Shown here piece after piece: positions 1 through 28,881 of a stretch of DNA of 64,000 bases. The notes below the pieces were generated by a model, which had not been told where the DNA came from, did no database searches, and worked only from the letters and a program-made list of their open reading frames with translations. Origin of the DNA: Lytechinus pictus (Eukaryota; Echinodermata; Echinoidea; Temnopleuroida; Toxopneustidae); NCBI RefSeq assembly GCF_037042905.1, contig NW_026974140.1, positions 16,790,001 through 16,854,000 of the forward strand, written 5' to 3'. A program made the translations under genes and the position numbers. Each line of letters opens with the position of its first letter. The first letter of the stretch is position 1.

Positions 1-71
1 AGCCAAATTCGAGACGAAATACATTCCCTCACAAATAGACTAGAGCCATTCTGGAAAAAGAGGCCTGTATA

Positions 72-3000
72 AACTTTAAGAAGCATTTTGGGGGAAAAGT
101 TGGGAACCGGACTATTTCACACAATTCGAATATGCTGAATCTGATAGGATCGGTTCCCAAGCTAATTTTTCATGTTTTGAGCACCTAATTTGCATAAACA
201 AAATGGCTGCCATTGACAATTCAGAATATTATTTCGACAATGTTCTTTAATTATATTCGCTTTCACAGACATGAATACTGCAAAATCCTGCATACATACG
301 TGTACCTTTCGGCAAAATTTGTTATTTTTGTTACCGGCTAATTAATTATGCAAATTTATGCATATTTTGGATCATTATGCTTTAATTTGATAATTTCAGC
401 TCAAATGTTTATATTTTTGGTACAAATAGCATTTGCATCATTATGAATAATTGTACGGCCCTTAGAATATAATATCACAGTGAATGTTAATGTATTTTAT
501 TGTTTTTGAATTTCTTATGTATTTCTTTGTATTTTGTACCTTTTGTTTCGTGCATGTTTTGTTATGGGATCTGTCAAAGTATTGATTATCAATGGCAGAC
601 AATAATAGTTTCAATGATTTTTACAGGTTTGTATTCGTACATATCCATGGGCATTAACAGATGCACCGACTCCCACACTCACATCTGCATACCAAGGTAA
701 ATTCCTGCAAGGAGGGCCTTCCCATTTAAAAGCACACTGGTGGTGATCCAACGAATTTCATGAACCTATCTGTATTCAAGCGAATGTCACTATTAATTGC
801 TTAAATTTTCATTATAAAATGTTTTTTTTTAATTATGATATCAATCAATTAATTCATATTTACAATTTTAGATGATGGATTATTAAATTTGAATCATGAC
901 AGTACTGTAAATCTCAACTCCTAATAGTCAATTTTAGTACAAGTATTCTGCAGAGGCATTTCGGATCGAAGTCATCGTGTTTGTGTTCTTGAGATATGAC
1001 CGATTCTCATGTCACAGATCCATAGAGAAAACCCAAACTTTTGTCTTGAGAGAGAATCTGCTGTCTGACCAGATCTTGTTTCAGGTGTTAAAATGCTCGG
1101 AGTGCACCTTTCAATACCGCAGTGAACTGTGTAATGTCCCCTTGGCCATTTTTCGAACTTCTAATATTCACACATCTTCATATCTTCATAAGATAGACTA
1201 TTTCTAATTGATAACGAAGATATCTTTCAGAGGATGGTGGGTTCCTGACATGTTTGGTGTTCCTGTAGGTTATTATTAATCCACTTCTTTTGATCGGTAT
1301 TAAACCCAACAGCATCCAATAGCTTACCCAGCTCTGATAGGCTGCATGCGAGTCTGAGATATCACCATTAAAGTCTAGGTCGAGAATTTCTTCGATTGTA
1401 GAGCCAGGAGATCTCTTTCTATGAAGAGAGCAGTTGCCTAAGTTATTTTTTACTTGTCAACCGGTTTTGATACCACTGAACATGTCATTCTTCTTGGGAG
1501 ACTGACAGTCTGTTTTGGAATTGATGATTCTGCACTCCAATGGCTTTCCCTTTACCTTTCCAACAGAGGACAAGCTGTATTCATCACTGGCATGCAGTCT
1601 CCTGTGACTACCCTTTGCTATGGAGTTCCTTGGGAGTCTGTCCTTGGTCCCGTGTTCTTCAAACTGTACATCACTCCTCTTGGCTCTATAATGTGGCAAC
1701 ATGGTTTTGGTATACACTTCTATGCTGATGACATCCAGCTGTATACCTCACTTTTGATCCAAAAGTTAAAGATACAGAGGTTCGTGCAGCTGCTGTTGTT
1801 GGTGCTGCCATTGAGGATTCGATGTTGGATGATGGTCAACTTCCTGGAGCTTAACGATTAAAAGCGAAGTATCTTGTTCTGTCATCTCCATATGCGTAAT
1901 TATTATGACTACAACTCCAGTCTTAATAGGTGAGGAAGCTATATATCTCAAGTATGCAAGGCTAGATATCTTGGCGTAGTCTTTTGATAGAACAATGAGC
2001 ATGAAGAAATACACATCACATGTCTGCCAATCTGCGTATTACCAGCTTCACAGAATTGCTGAGATCAGACATTGTCTTACATGAGGTGGTGCGGAAAATA
2101 TCATCCATGACCAGATAACCTCTAGACTGGACTTCTGCAAACTGTCTCCATGCTGGTTTACCTTCCTCAGGCATCCCTAGCACTTTTCAATCATATGACG
2201 CAGTGTGAAAATTTGTTCTGCATTGGGCAGTGACTGGGCTGGAAACCTTCTTGTTTTGCCCATGTTTTTTTTTTTTTACCATGGATCTAATCTATGTTTA
2301 GCCCCCTATTTTTATCATTTCCTCTTCTGTATTCAGTATCGTTCGGCAAAGAATCTTCAATGGCAAGGATTGGATAGAAGCTGTGGTATTCAGTTATTAC
2401 TTTGATGGTTGACTCAGGGGAAAAAATAAATCGGTAATGACCAAAAAAATGAGTAAGTGATCCGGTAGTACAGACCCTTTGCCTTTATTACAAATTTTTA
2501 TTTTGTTAACCATGTTAACTGTCATGATTGCCGTTCTGATGGAGCCGAATCAAAGATATAATTTTGCTACAAGGATGTTAACAATGTACTGATACTTATT
2601 TCCGATTGATTAACTACACTGCATAAATCATACGTTTAATTGATTATTGGGTCTGTTATCTAATTATAAAGGATATATAAGACATTTTAACATTTGAAGC
2701 TTAATATTTGTCTGCCATTGATATTATTTTTTTTAAAGGTCATATCAAACATATACAAAGAAGATGGTTAAAAATACAAGAACATAAAAAAATATAAAAG
2801 AATAATGAAATACATATAAAATTGACTTAAATATTACATTTAAGGGCCAAACATTTATCATAATGATACAAATGCTATTTGTACCCAGAATAATAATTTT
2901 TTAGGAGTAATTATCAAATTATAGCACATTTTTGCAAAATATGCATAAATTTGCATAATTAATTAGCCTCAAACAGAAATAACAAATTTTCCTGAATGGT

Positions 3001-3235
3001 ATATGTTATGTATGCAGGATTTTGCAGTATCCATATCGGTGAAAGCGAATATTATAAAAGAATATTGTAGAAATAAGATTATAAATAGTCAATTTGGCAG
3101 CCATTTTGTTTATGCAAATTAGGTGGTAAAAACATGAAAAATTGGCTTGGGAACCGGTCTTATCAGATTCAGCACATTCAAATTAGGTGAAAAAGACCGG
3201 TTCCCAACTTTTACCCCAAAATGCTTCTTGAACTC
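72..3235. mobile_element. Large foldback element with ~390-bp inverted arms
   Basis: The left arm (about 72-470) returns in reverse complement at about 2843-3235. Landmarks that pair include AAGCATTTTGGGG, TTGGGAACCGG, GGTTCCCAAGC, AATTAATTATGCAAATTTATG, and ACAAATAGCATTTG. The arms are diverged by point changes and small gaps but collinear. Between them lie about 2.4 kb with a decayed LINE reverse transcriptase. No transposase ORF was seen. The left edge is close to the window start, so true ends may lie further out. Confidence 0.7.
1445..2200 (+). pseudogene. Decayed L2/CR1-like LINE reverse transcriptase
   Basis: An open stretch (1454-1861) keeps RT landmarks: GFDTTEHVILL (motif with the first catalytic Asp region), SVLGPVFFKLY after an altered GVPWES (usually GVPQGS), and the catalytic YADDIQLY near 1721. 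Beyond the stop, other frames continue the same protein in pieces (YYQLHRIAE, then ITSRLDFCK near 2115), typical of the RT C-terminus in L2-like LINEs. Stops and frameshifts mean it is dead. It lies inside the foldback element 72-3235. Confidence 0.8.
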
Positions 3236-3452
3236 AAATTTTCCCCATATTGGTCTTGTCTAAAATCATCTGACATTCGAGTACTATACACAAGATTATG
3301 TTATGAAAACAGGAAAACCACTCAATTGACATCCTCTCATGCCTAGCTATTTCAATCGTACTTTTTAAGTCATGCTTAACTTTAATGACAGATTTATGAA
3401 ACATCCCTACGGTATCTTTGAAATTGGTTTTGTATTTTTTTTTACATTTTAC

Positions 3453-3597
3453 CTTGAAATGATATGTTTGAATGGTGAGGACTTCTTTCTGATTAACTAA
3501 TCTGAGGTCATGCATGAGACGAAAGCTTGCAGACACCTGCCTGTCATCTGGTAAAATTATCATGGAGTAATTTGAAATCGGTGAAACAAACCCATCT
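3453..3597 (-). CDS. Possible isolated exon, unidentified
   Basis: A minus-strand open segment bounded by acceptor ACCATTTAAG and donor TTTCAAG|GTAAAA. It would encode a mixed-polarity peptide including YSMIILPDDRQVSASF and VNQKEVLTIQTYHFK, with better composition than its neighbours. No partner exons were found and it lies beyond the 3' end of the LIMP-2-like gene. May be chance. Confidence 0.25.
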
Positions 3598-4591
3598 CTT
3601 AAATGGTAAAAATTAAAAACAAAACACGACAAAAATAATTCAATAATCTCATTTTTATTACAACGTTATTTATTTGTTATGTTCTTAATGCTTAAAACCC
3701 TAGTGCTTTCTATTCGTTGTACTTATATTGTTATTATTATTATTATTATCATGATTATTATTATTATTATTATTATTACTATTATTATTATTATTATTAC
3801 GCCTATAAATACAGGCCTACAATGTGAAAACCGTTAGCCTCCATTCATTATTCATCGTTCAATAAATACAGATATATTTGGCCAAAACATATGCTATGAC
3901 ATGATTCTAGCCTGAAAGCGTAATGACTTAAATGGAATAAATAAACGGAACCAATAACTAGGTAAAATTCTACATAATGATTTTAAATTATTGCACATTA
4001 TTTAACGCAATGTGTACTGTTTAAAGATACAATTTATTAAGACAAGCAAAGTAACGTTTCAAAAAATGAGGGTTGTATCTATAACAATGCAAACATTTTC
4101 AACAATTGTAACAGATAAATGTCAGCCAAGCAAATTTATTTCAATCACGGTACAGATGTATCAAGATTGTATTCTTATATTTCCTGTTAGGAGCATTATG
4201 ACACAACCAGTCAATGACACAATAGCTCCACCTCCCCGGTCCTTCTTACTAACCATGCTAGCAGGAAATAATGTACATTAAAACGTTGTTTAAATTTTTG
4301 TACAGCGCTATTAACTATATATAAACTTTACAGTAGTTGTTTAATAATATAAACAACCATGCAGGCTGGATTTATTTCATTTTGAATGTTAGATAATAGA
4401 CTTTGTTCTTTAATATTTTAAACGCGTGTTAAAAGTGTTAATCAACTACTGTTAATATAGTTACCAGCGTTGTATACAAATTTCAAATAGCGTTTTTAAC
4501 TTTGCGGAATTTCAGAAATTAATGCTGGTGTTTCTCACAACGAAAAAAAAAGTGATAATGATGATAATGATATTAATGCTTGATCAATAAT

Positions 4592-4720
4592 GATACTACT
4601 ACTACTACTACTACTACTAATAATAATAATAATTATTATTATTATTATTTTTATTATCATTATTATTATTACTAGTATTATTATCATCATCATCATTATA
4701 ATAACAACGGTAGTAGTAAC
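4592..4720. repeat. Compound trinucleotide microsatellite (TAC/TAA/ATT)n
   Basis: Runs of ACT, AAT, ATT and CAT triplets in succession. Any ORF through it is a low-complexity artefact. Confidence 0.9.
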
Positions 4721-5331
4721 TAGTCTTTTCCTAATTTCGACAGAAAAAAAATATACAGCAGGGGTTAGTTGGTTCTATATTGAGACTGCTTTGTCTGATG
4801 CAGATTCCATATGCATATTCATTTTTTTATCTAGTTTCTCTCTCGAGGCTATATCAAAACAATTGATATGAATTTAATTTAATATTGAATGCCAACAAAG
4901 GCATCCAAACCAAGTTAACACGAATTTTACCCTTATGACATTACAACGGGCGGACAGATTTTTCTTATTCATTTCGTTTATCTCACTCCCGTGAAAACAT
5001 GTAAGGAGAATTATTAAAGGTACGAATACAGAAAATACATAACAAACGGGCTTATGTGAATGTGGGACAACAGAGCTAAAGCCTTATAAAACGCCGATCC
5101 CTGGGTACAAAAGTTAAAGCAAATTGTAGAGGTACAAAAGTTAAAGCAAATATTACAGATGAAAAACATAAAGAAATTTAAAAAACTGAGAAAAAAGGGA
5201 AGTGAAGATGCGCAGAAGAAGTATATAAAGACCCAATGTTAATCAGCTAAATTGCTTAGACCAAAATAATACTCCTCGTCCTTTATGCACCGTTATCTAC
5301 ATGTCAGGAAGCTCAAATCACATTAATAGCT

Positions 5332-22923
<17,592 letters not shown>

Positions 22924-23520
22924 TGCCTATATTATTTGAGATATTCAACAATTTCAAAGAAAAATGAAAACTGGGCGCATAAAATGCATATAGAACACTG
23001 CAATGATTATCAGATACACCGCCAAAAAAGTATTTACCAGTTGATTTACATTATTACTGGAAATGCTCCACTGTATTAATTTAACCACTGATTTTCAAAT
23101 TCCATATAAACTTCAACGAGAAGAATTTCATAAACGTACCTTCCTTTATTCATTCATTCATTCATTCATCATAATACATTCATTCGCTCTTTAATGCAAC
23201 AATTTTCCATCCATCTATCCGTCCATCAATAATCATTTATTCATTCATCCCATTATTCATTTTTCACCTAATGTATACTATCATCGAACAAGATGGAAAT
23301 CACAATTAATGAAGCAATGTATTTTACAACATGTTACATAAATTACGTTTTACAACAGGAGATTAATTTGCATATTATGAAGACGGGTATCGTTTCTCGG
23401 TAGTTGATTAATGCATTACTGATCAAAATAGGCCTACTTGTCAATACTATATATGAAAGAAAAAGTAATTATGGATAAAATTCATATCATGATCAAGCCC
23501 GTAGCCGGAGAGGGGGGAGG
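22924..23520. other. Upstream flank of the LIMP-2-like gene
   Basis: AT-rich, with a short (ATTC)n run near 23150-23170. This should include the promoter of the minus-strand gene, but no TATA-type or other motif is convincing. Confidence 0.4.
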
Positions 23521-23526
23521 TGCGAT

Positions 23527-23718
23527 CAGGGGCGGATCCAGGATTTTTCGAAAGGGGGGCACATTTTTCCCGAGAAAAAATTGACAAGCCAAAATAAAAA
23601 GGGCTTCACTTTCAAAGGGGGGGGGGCACTTCTGTTTTAACGGCATTTTTACATTACAAATTTTAATTGTGCCTCTCAAAGAAGGGGGGGCACGGGCCGG
23701 CTGTGCTCCTCCCCCCTG
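23527..23718. mobile_element. Short G-rich element with GGGCGGATCCAGGA / CCTGGATCCGCC ends
   Basis: Left CAGGGGCGGATCCAGGATTT and right CCCCCTGGATCCGCCAGTG are inverted. The interior carries three G runs each followed by CAC (GGGGGGCAC). About 190 bp, no ORF. Confidence 0.75.
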
Positions 23719-24003
23719 GATCCGCCAGTGGGTGCGATTGAAACCCCCTAAATTTTCAAAAGAAATAAAAATATGGGTGGAAAACAGTTCTTCCGGGACG
23801 AAATGTGCAGCAAATTTGACTGACGACCCCTTTTTTTTTTTTTTTTTTTTTTTTTTGGGGGGGGGGTTTGTCAATTTTTTCTGCTACTCCAAATTGGTTT
23901 TTACAACTGTCGATAATTACAGGAAATGCATCACGCGCATAGCTTAGCCTGCAACCCGGCCCTCCCATTCCCTAGTTGGTCAGTTGTAGAAATAAATGGA
24001 AGC

Positions 24004-24336
24004 AGGCGTGGATCCAGGATGACTCCCCAACACCCAATCTCCCTTTTCTGTTTCCCCCTTTGTCAGGGGCCGCGGAAGGGGGGGGGGGCTGGGGGGGCTT
24101 CAGCCCCCACTTTTTTCCAAAACCATATACAAAAACGTAAAAATGACCATAATGATTGTGATTTTTTGCATGGTCAGCCCCCCCCCCCCATTTTTGGCTC
24201 AGCCCCCCACTTTGAAAACCGTTTCGCGGCCCCTGTTTGTGAACATTAATACGAAAAATGCTCTCCGAGAGAGGTTTTTTTCCCTGCCTTGCTTTTGCGA
24301 AAGTCCCTCACCCCGGTAAATCTTGGATCCGCCCTT
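24004..24336. mobile_element. GGATCC-ended element carrying a nested GGGGCCGCGG element
   Basis: Outer ends CGTGGATCCAGGATGA and CTTGGATCCGCCC match the family at 23527. Inside, 24066-24236 is another element with CAGGGGCCGCGGAAGGGG and CGCGGCCCCTG ends and internal AGCCCCC...CCATTTTTGG; a relative of the inner one lies at 44054-44198. A two-level insertion. Confidence 0.65.
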
Positions 24337-24629
24337 AATGTATTCCATATTTCTGCAAGCATATTATATGCATGAATATTTGCAGTTAGTAACTCCATTG
24401 TATATCATTGTACACAGCAGAATATTATAGGTCGATCGTGTCCCTAAACTTAACAATTTTTTTTTTCATGATGAAAGACACTCTTGGGAAATCCCAAGAG
24501 GTAAAGGTCCGCCTCAACGAGGTTAGATTATTGACCCGTCATGACTGTGTTGTGTTGAAACGTAACCTATATATGCAAATAACACTTCCCCATAAATTAT
24601 GGTAAAAAAATGAAAGGATCCCCAAAACA

Positions 24630-24735
24630 CACACACACACACGCATTCTCAAACTCACTCACCCTCACACACACACACGCACACAACACACACACCCACA
24701 ACACACGCATACACCCCATACACACACACCCCACA
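24630..24735. repeat. (CA)n microsatellite
   Basis: CACACA runs interrupted by CGC, TC and CCC. Flanks (24340-25000) show no gene; 24935-24995 resembles a G-rich dispersed repeat (CCCGGGGGGCGCTTAC) that meets the LINE start. Confidence 0.9.
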
Positions 24736-25005
24736 TGCGATGTCTTAAATCGTGTTCAGTTAAAACCACTAGTACTGTGTTAACAATTTAAAAAATTAAT
24801 GATTTATTTTAGACAATATTTCTGTTTCAATTATCTGCATTAAATAAATCGTGATTACGAATTGAGAAGAATCATTTAAATGATGGGCTATAGGCCTATC
24901 ATTAAAAAAAGACATGCTGTCCAAAAATCAATCCCGGGGGGCGCTTACATTAGGTGGAGTGGATAGCATGCGGGACCAAAAAAATACGGGAAGGGAAAGG
25001 ACAGC

Positions 25006-25230
25006 ATGAAAGGTGTATACATCAATGAAGACCTAACGGCAATGCGTCATTCTGTGCTTATGAAGGCGAAAGAGGCCCCGAATGTCCAATCTGTGAACAG
25101 TAGATATGGGAACATATCATGCAAGCTGGCCAACGGCGAGACAAGGTTTGTCAAGAGCCCAGATGATTTATTCGATCTGGGCGTTGACAACATCTCGTAC
25201 AGTGACTTTAAACTTCACTTTCTGGTTTAA
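25006..25230 (+). pseudogene. LINE ORF1 protein, C-terminal fragment
   Basis: 74 residues: VYINEDLTAMRHSVLMKAKE, RYGNISCKLANGETR, SPDDLFDLG. The 'V.INE.LT.....L...AK' plus 'NG.I..K...G......S..DL' pattern is the C-terminal domain of ORF1p in CR1/L2-like LINEs, an RNA-binding chaperone-like protein. The N-terminal part is lost by 5' truncation. Confidence 0.75.
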
Positions 25231-25278
25231 CCATAATGATTAGTAGCAGTGTAAACTAAACCTTAAACTATATCAATA

Positions 25279-27921
25279 ATGATAGAAAATGAAATCAATG
25301 CTTTTGAAGTACTACAATACCAATTATGTCCCAGTGATTTTGATAATAAATTGAAAAATCTAAATGATAACAATCTTAGTATAAGTCATGTCAATATTAG
25401 ATCTTTGAATAAAAATTTTAATGAACTACAATTATTGTATGATCACAGTCTTAATTTCAAATTTGATATAATTGCCCTTTCTGAAGTTTGGAATGTTTGT
25501 AATATAGACACTTTACCTTTAAGGAATTATGCTTTGGAGGTCAATTGCCGTCAGGCAAATGAGAGGGGTGGTGGAGTAGGAGCTTACATTCATAACTTGT
25601 TGAATTACACTCGACTTGATTATAATGTTACGCACACTGAAAGTCTATGGGTGCGAATAAATCAAGATTGTTTTGATAAAACTGTGATAGGTATAATTTA
25701 TAGGAAACCAAATACTGATATTGATCAGTTTCAAAGTAGCTTGCTTGGTGTTTTGGAAGAGGTTAATTTTGGAAAAACGAACATTGTACTTATTGGTGAT
25801 TTCAATATAGATGCATCTCAAACAATGAATCAAAAGGTACATGATTATTTAAGTATGATAGAAAGTATAGGACTACAGCAGCTTATCTCATCCCCCACCA
25901 GGGTGACTAATTATACCTCATCAGTTATTGATCATGTTTATGCTAATGTTTATAATCACGCAATTCATTCAGGTGTTATCGAGACAGATGTCTCTGATCA
26001 TTTTCCAATCTTTGTAATATTTGAAAGTAAGAATAAGAGTAAGAACGCTTTCGTGAGGAAAGTTGCCCGAGCCTACGTGTCATTTAATATTCAATCATTT
26101 CATGAAGATCTTGGCAAAATTGATTGGGTACCTGTATTCAGACACAAAGATGTAAATAGAGCTTATGAAGTTTTTTATGACATGTTTGTGAAAGTGTGTG
26201 ATAAACACGCACCTAACACAGAACACAATGTATCTCGTAAAAAGAATAGTCCCAAGAAACCGTGGATTTCATCAGCAATTATTAAATGTATCAGGAACAA
26301 ACACAAACTGTACAAAAAGTACCGGTCGTCGAATTTTAATGAAGAGTATGGGAATAAATATAAAAGGTATAGAAACACCTTGGTGACAGTTATAAAAAAT
26401 GCTAAGAGAATGTATTATTGCAATTCTTTTAATTGTAATAAAAATGATATGCGAAAGACCTGGGGAACTATTAAAGAGTTAATTGGGAAAAGGAAGAATA
26501 AAAATATGCATACTATTGAGGAGTTGGTCATTAATCGAGGTGGATTAGATACAATTGTTACCTCAGGAAAGGATATAGCCGAGGAACTTAACGACTACTT
26601 TGTTACTGTTGGGTCAAATTTGGCAGAACTAATACCAAATGGGCCTCCTAATTCTTGTTTTAAAGATTACTTGGGTGCTTCAAATGAGATCTCTTTATTT
26701 TGGAAACCCATAATTGAAGAGGAAGTTAAAGATATTTTATGTACTTTAGATTCTTCAAAATCTCATGGGTATGATAATTTGCCAGTTAGATTGATCAAGG
26801 ATGCAGCACCTTTCATTGCTTCTCCGTTGACTTATATTTTAAATTTATCATTAGAATTGGGCAAATTCCCAGATGCCCTAAAGGTAGCAAAAGTGACCCC
26901 CCTGTATAAAAAGGGTTCGAAGGATGACCCAGGCAATTATAGACCCATTTCAGTTTTACCAGTTATTGCAAAAATCTTTGAAAAATTAGTTAATATGCGT
27001 CTCATGGCCTTTCTAGAGTCCAGTGATATTTTGTATAGACATCAGTATGGCTTTCGTAAGAGATATAGTACGAAATTATCAGTAATAAATTTGGTAAACA
27101 CATTATTGAAGGCGATTGATAAAGGTGAAATAACCATAGGTATATTTATAGATTTCAAAAAGGCGTTTGACACAATCAATCATAACATACTCTACGAAAA
27201 ATTAAAGCATTATGGAATAAGAGGTATTGTATTGCAGTGGTTCCAGAATTACTTAATGGACCGATCGCAGGTTTTATGTTACAAAGATGAAATGTCCAGT
27301 AGTAGAAGGATAACATGTGGTGTTCCCCAAGGATCAGTCCTGGGGCCAACACTCTTTTTATTATATATTAATGACTTACCAAGATCAACTGATTTTTTCC
27401 AGTTTAGACTTTTTGCAGATGATTCAAATATTTTCCATACTTTCCCCAAATGTCAAAAAGATATTGATATGAACTATGTAAGTAAGAAATTAAAAGAGGT
27501 GTATAGTTGGTGTATACTTAATAAATTAACCATAAATTTGAAGAAAACTAATTATATGATAATAAAAGGACCAAGACGATCTATTGAAATTGAAGGTGTA
27601 TTAACTTTATGTGAAACAGTTATAGAAAAAGTACATGTGGCATCTTTTGTAGGAATTCAAATCGATGAATCTTTGTTGTGGAAAAACCAGATCCAATGTA
27701 TTGATAAATGCATTAGGCGGAAAATTGGTTTGCTTTTTAAATTACGTTACTATGTACCACGGCATGTTCTAATGCTTTTGTATAAATGTTTTATACAACC
27801 ACACATATCTTTTGGAATTGAAGTTTGGGGAAGTAGCTACAGGAGCCACCTAAATCGTATATATTTGGCGCAGAAAATGGCTATGAGAGCAATTACATTT
27901 TCTCCACTTAGAACAACATGA
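25279..27921 (+). CDS. LINE ORF2: APE endonuclease and reverse transcriptase, N-terminal 879 residues
   Basis: Apurinic-type endonuclease at the N-terminus: N39 (HVNIRSL), E69 (ALSEVW), IIYRKP (~140), GDFN 173-176, SDH 239-241. Reverse transcriptase: PLYKKGSKDDPGNYRPIS, D625 in FIDFKKAFD, GVPQGSVLGP from 681, catalytic FADD 712-715. All catalytic residues needed for nicking and target-primed reverse transcription are present. ORF2 stops (TGA at 27919) only because a foreign DNA segment begins at 27917; the authentic C-terminus lies at 44766-45094. The CR1/L2/Jockey-superfamily type is judged by motif style; the exact clade is not certain. Confidence 0.95.
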   Translation: MIENEINAFEVLQYQLCPSDFDNKLKNLNDNNLSISHVNIRSLNKNFNELQLLYDHSLNFKFDIIALSEVWNVCNIDTLPLRNYALEVNCRQANERGGGVGAYIHNLLNYTRLDYNVTHTESLWVRINQDCFDKTVIGIIYRKPNTDIDQFQSSLLGVLEEVNFGKTNIVLIGDFNIDASQTMNQKVHDYLSMIESIGLQQLISSPTRVTNYTSSVIDHVYANVYNHAIHSGVIETDVSDHFPIFVIFESKNKSKNAFVRKVARAYVSFNIQSFHEDLGKIDWVPVFRHKDVNRAYEVFYDMFVKVCDKHAPNTEHNVSRKKNSPKKPWISSAIIKCIRNKHKLYKKYRSSNFNEEYGNKYKRYRNTLVTVIKNAKRMYYCNSFNCNKNDMRKTWGTIKELIGKRKNKNMHTIEELVINRGGLDTIVTSGKDIAEELNDYFVTVGSNLAELIPNGPPNSCFKDYLGASNEISLFWKPIIEEEVKDILCTLDSSKSHGYDNLPVRLIKDAAPFIASPLTYILNLSLELGKFPDALKVAKVTPLYKKGSKDDPGNYRPISVLPVIAKIFEKLVNMRLMAFLESSDILYRHQYGFRKRYSTKLSVINLVNTLLKAIDKGEITIGIFIDFKKAFDTINHNILYEKLKHYGIRGIVLQWFQNYLMDRSQVLCYKDEMSSSRRITCGVPQGSVLGPTLFLLYINDLPRSTDFFQFRLFADDSNIFHTFPKCQKDIDMNYVSKKLKEVYSWCILNKLTINLKKTNYMIIKGPRRSIEIEGVLTLCETVIEKVHVASFVGIQIDESLLWKNQIQCIDKCIRRKIGLLFKLRYYVPRHVLMLLYKCFIQPHISFGIEVWGSSYRSHLNRIYLAQKMAMRAITFSPLRTT

Positions 27922-28619
27922 CGAAAACGGCCTGTTAGGCCTTTGCCCTAATATAACTTGCTAACTCGGGTTCAAGACACCACATTCCACAGGGTCTTTC
28001 TGAGGATTAAGTTTCCAGTCCTATGTCTTTCCTCGGTAATCCTATTAGGGATAATCCTCTTTAAGTAGCAAAAGACAGTTAGCTCTCACCTAGTACCGGC
28101 CCATTAGAAGATTGTGTGTGCAGTGCGTACGAACATTTTGTGCATGAAACTCTGTTAATAACTTCATGTTTTGTGTGTGGTATCCATGACCAGCGGTGGT
28201 CATGGTGGTATCGGTCCGTACTCCGCTGGGGCCCCTTTTCAATGAAATTGCATAGTTAAAAGCTATCGAAATCCTTTGTGATTGGATGTTTTAGCAATAA
28301 TATAAATCAATATGAATTTGTTATTTTAACAAGATCATGTCTTTTAAACGGAACCCTGGGTTCGTAAAAGGTAGCCAAATATTCTCAACATGTTATGAGA
28401 AAGTTCTTTAACTGTTTTCTTTTTTTACAGTTTTTCTTGTCACAAAGACATTTTTAACATGTTCAATTTTACGATGTTTTTAGAAGTCAAAGTATGTTTG
28501 GTCTTGATCGGACCCAATGACTTATGATTCTGTTTTTTATTCTTCTGTCGTCAGAATAATGCGTATTTTATATTTATTTTTGGAGAACGGGATTTCAAAA
28601 TGAAAAGTATATTACATTT

Positions 28620-28839
28620 ATATTTACTTGTTAGCTTAGCACCTCAAAACAAGTTTAAGACGCTCCTGATAGTTCGATTATTAATCTAAGATGCATGTTT
28701 GTGACTTTTCTTCTGTTTTATTCATTTCCACTGCTGTCAGAGTATTAACGATTCATTGATATATATATATTTTTTTTTTTTTGGGGGGGGGAGGAGGGGA
28801 CAAGAGTTGTATGAGTATATTTTACATGTTAGCCAACTC

Positions 28840-28881
<42 letters not shown>

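Larger units (their letters stand above)
3236..5331. other. Intergenic / 3'-flank region of the LIMP-2-like gene
   Basis: Holds the possible exon at 3453-3597, simple (TTA)n repeats at 3728-3800 and a mixed (TAC/TAA/ATT)n tract at 4590-4720, and presumably the 3' UTR of the minus-strand gene just below 5332. No other gene evidence. Confidence 0.5.

Noticed and set aside
4590..4871. ORF rich in Leu/Ile
   Set aside because: Microsatellite translation.
27919..27921. Natural stop codon of LINE ORF2
   Set aside because: The stop is created by the inverted end of the inserted segment; the true ORF2 end is at 45092-45094.
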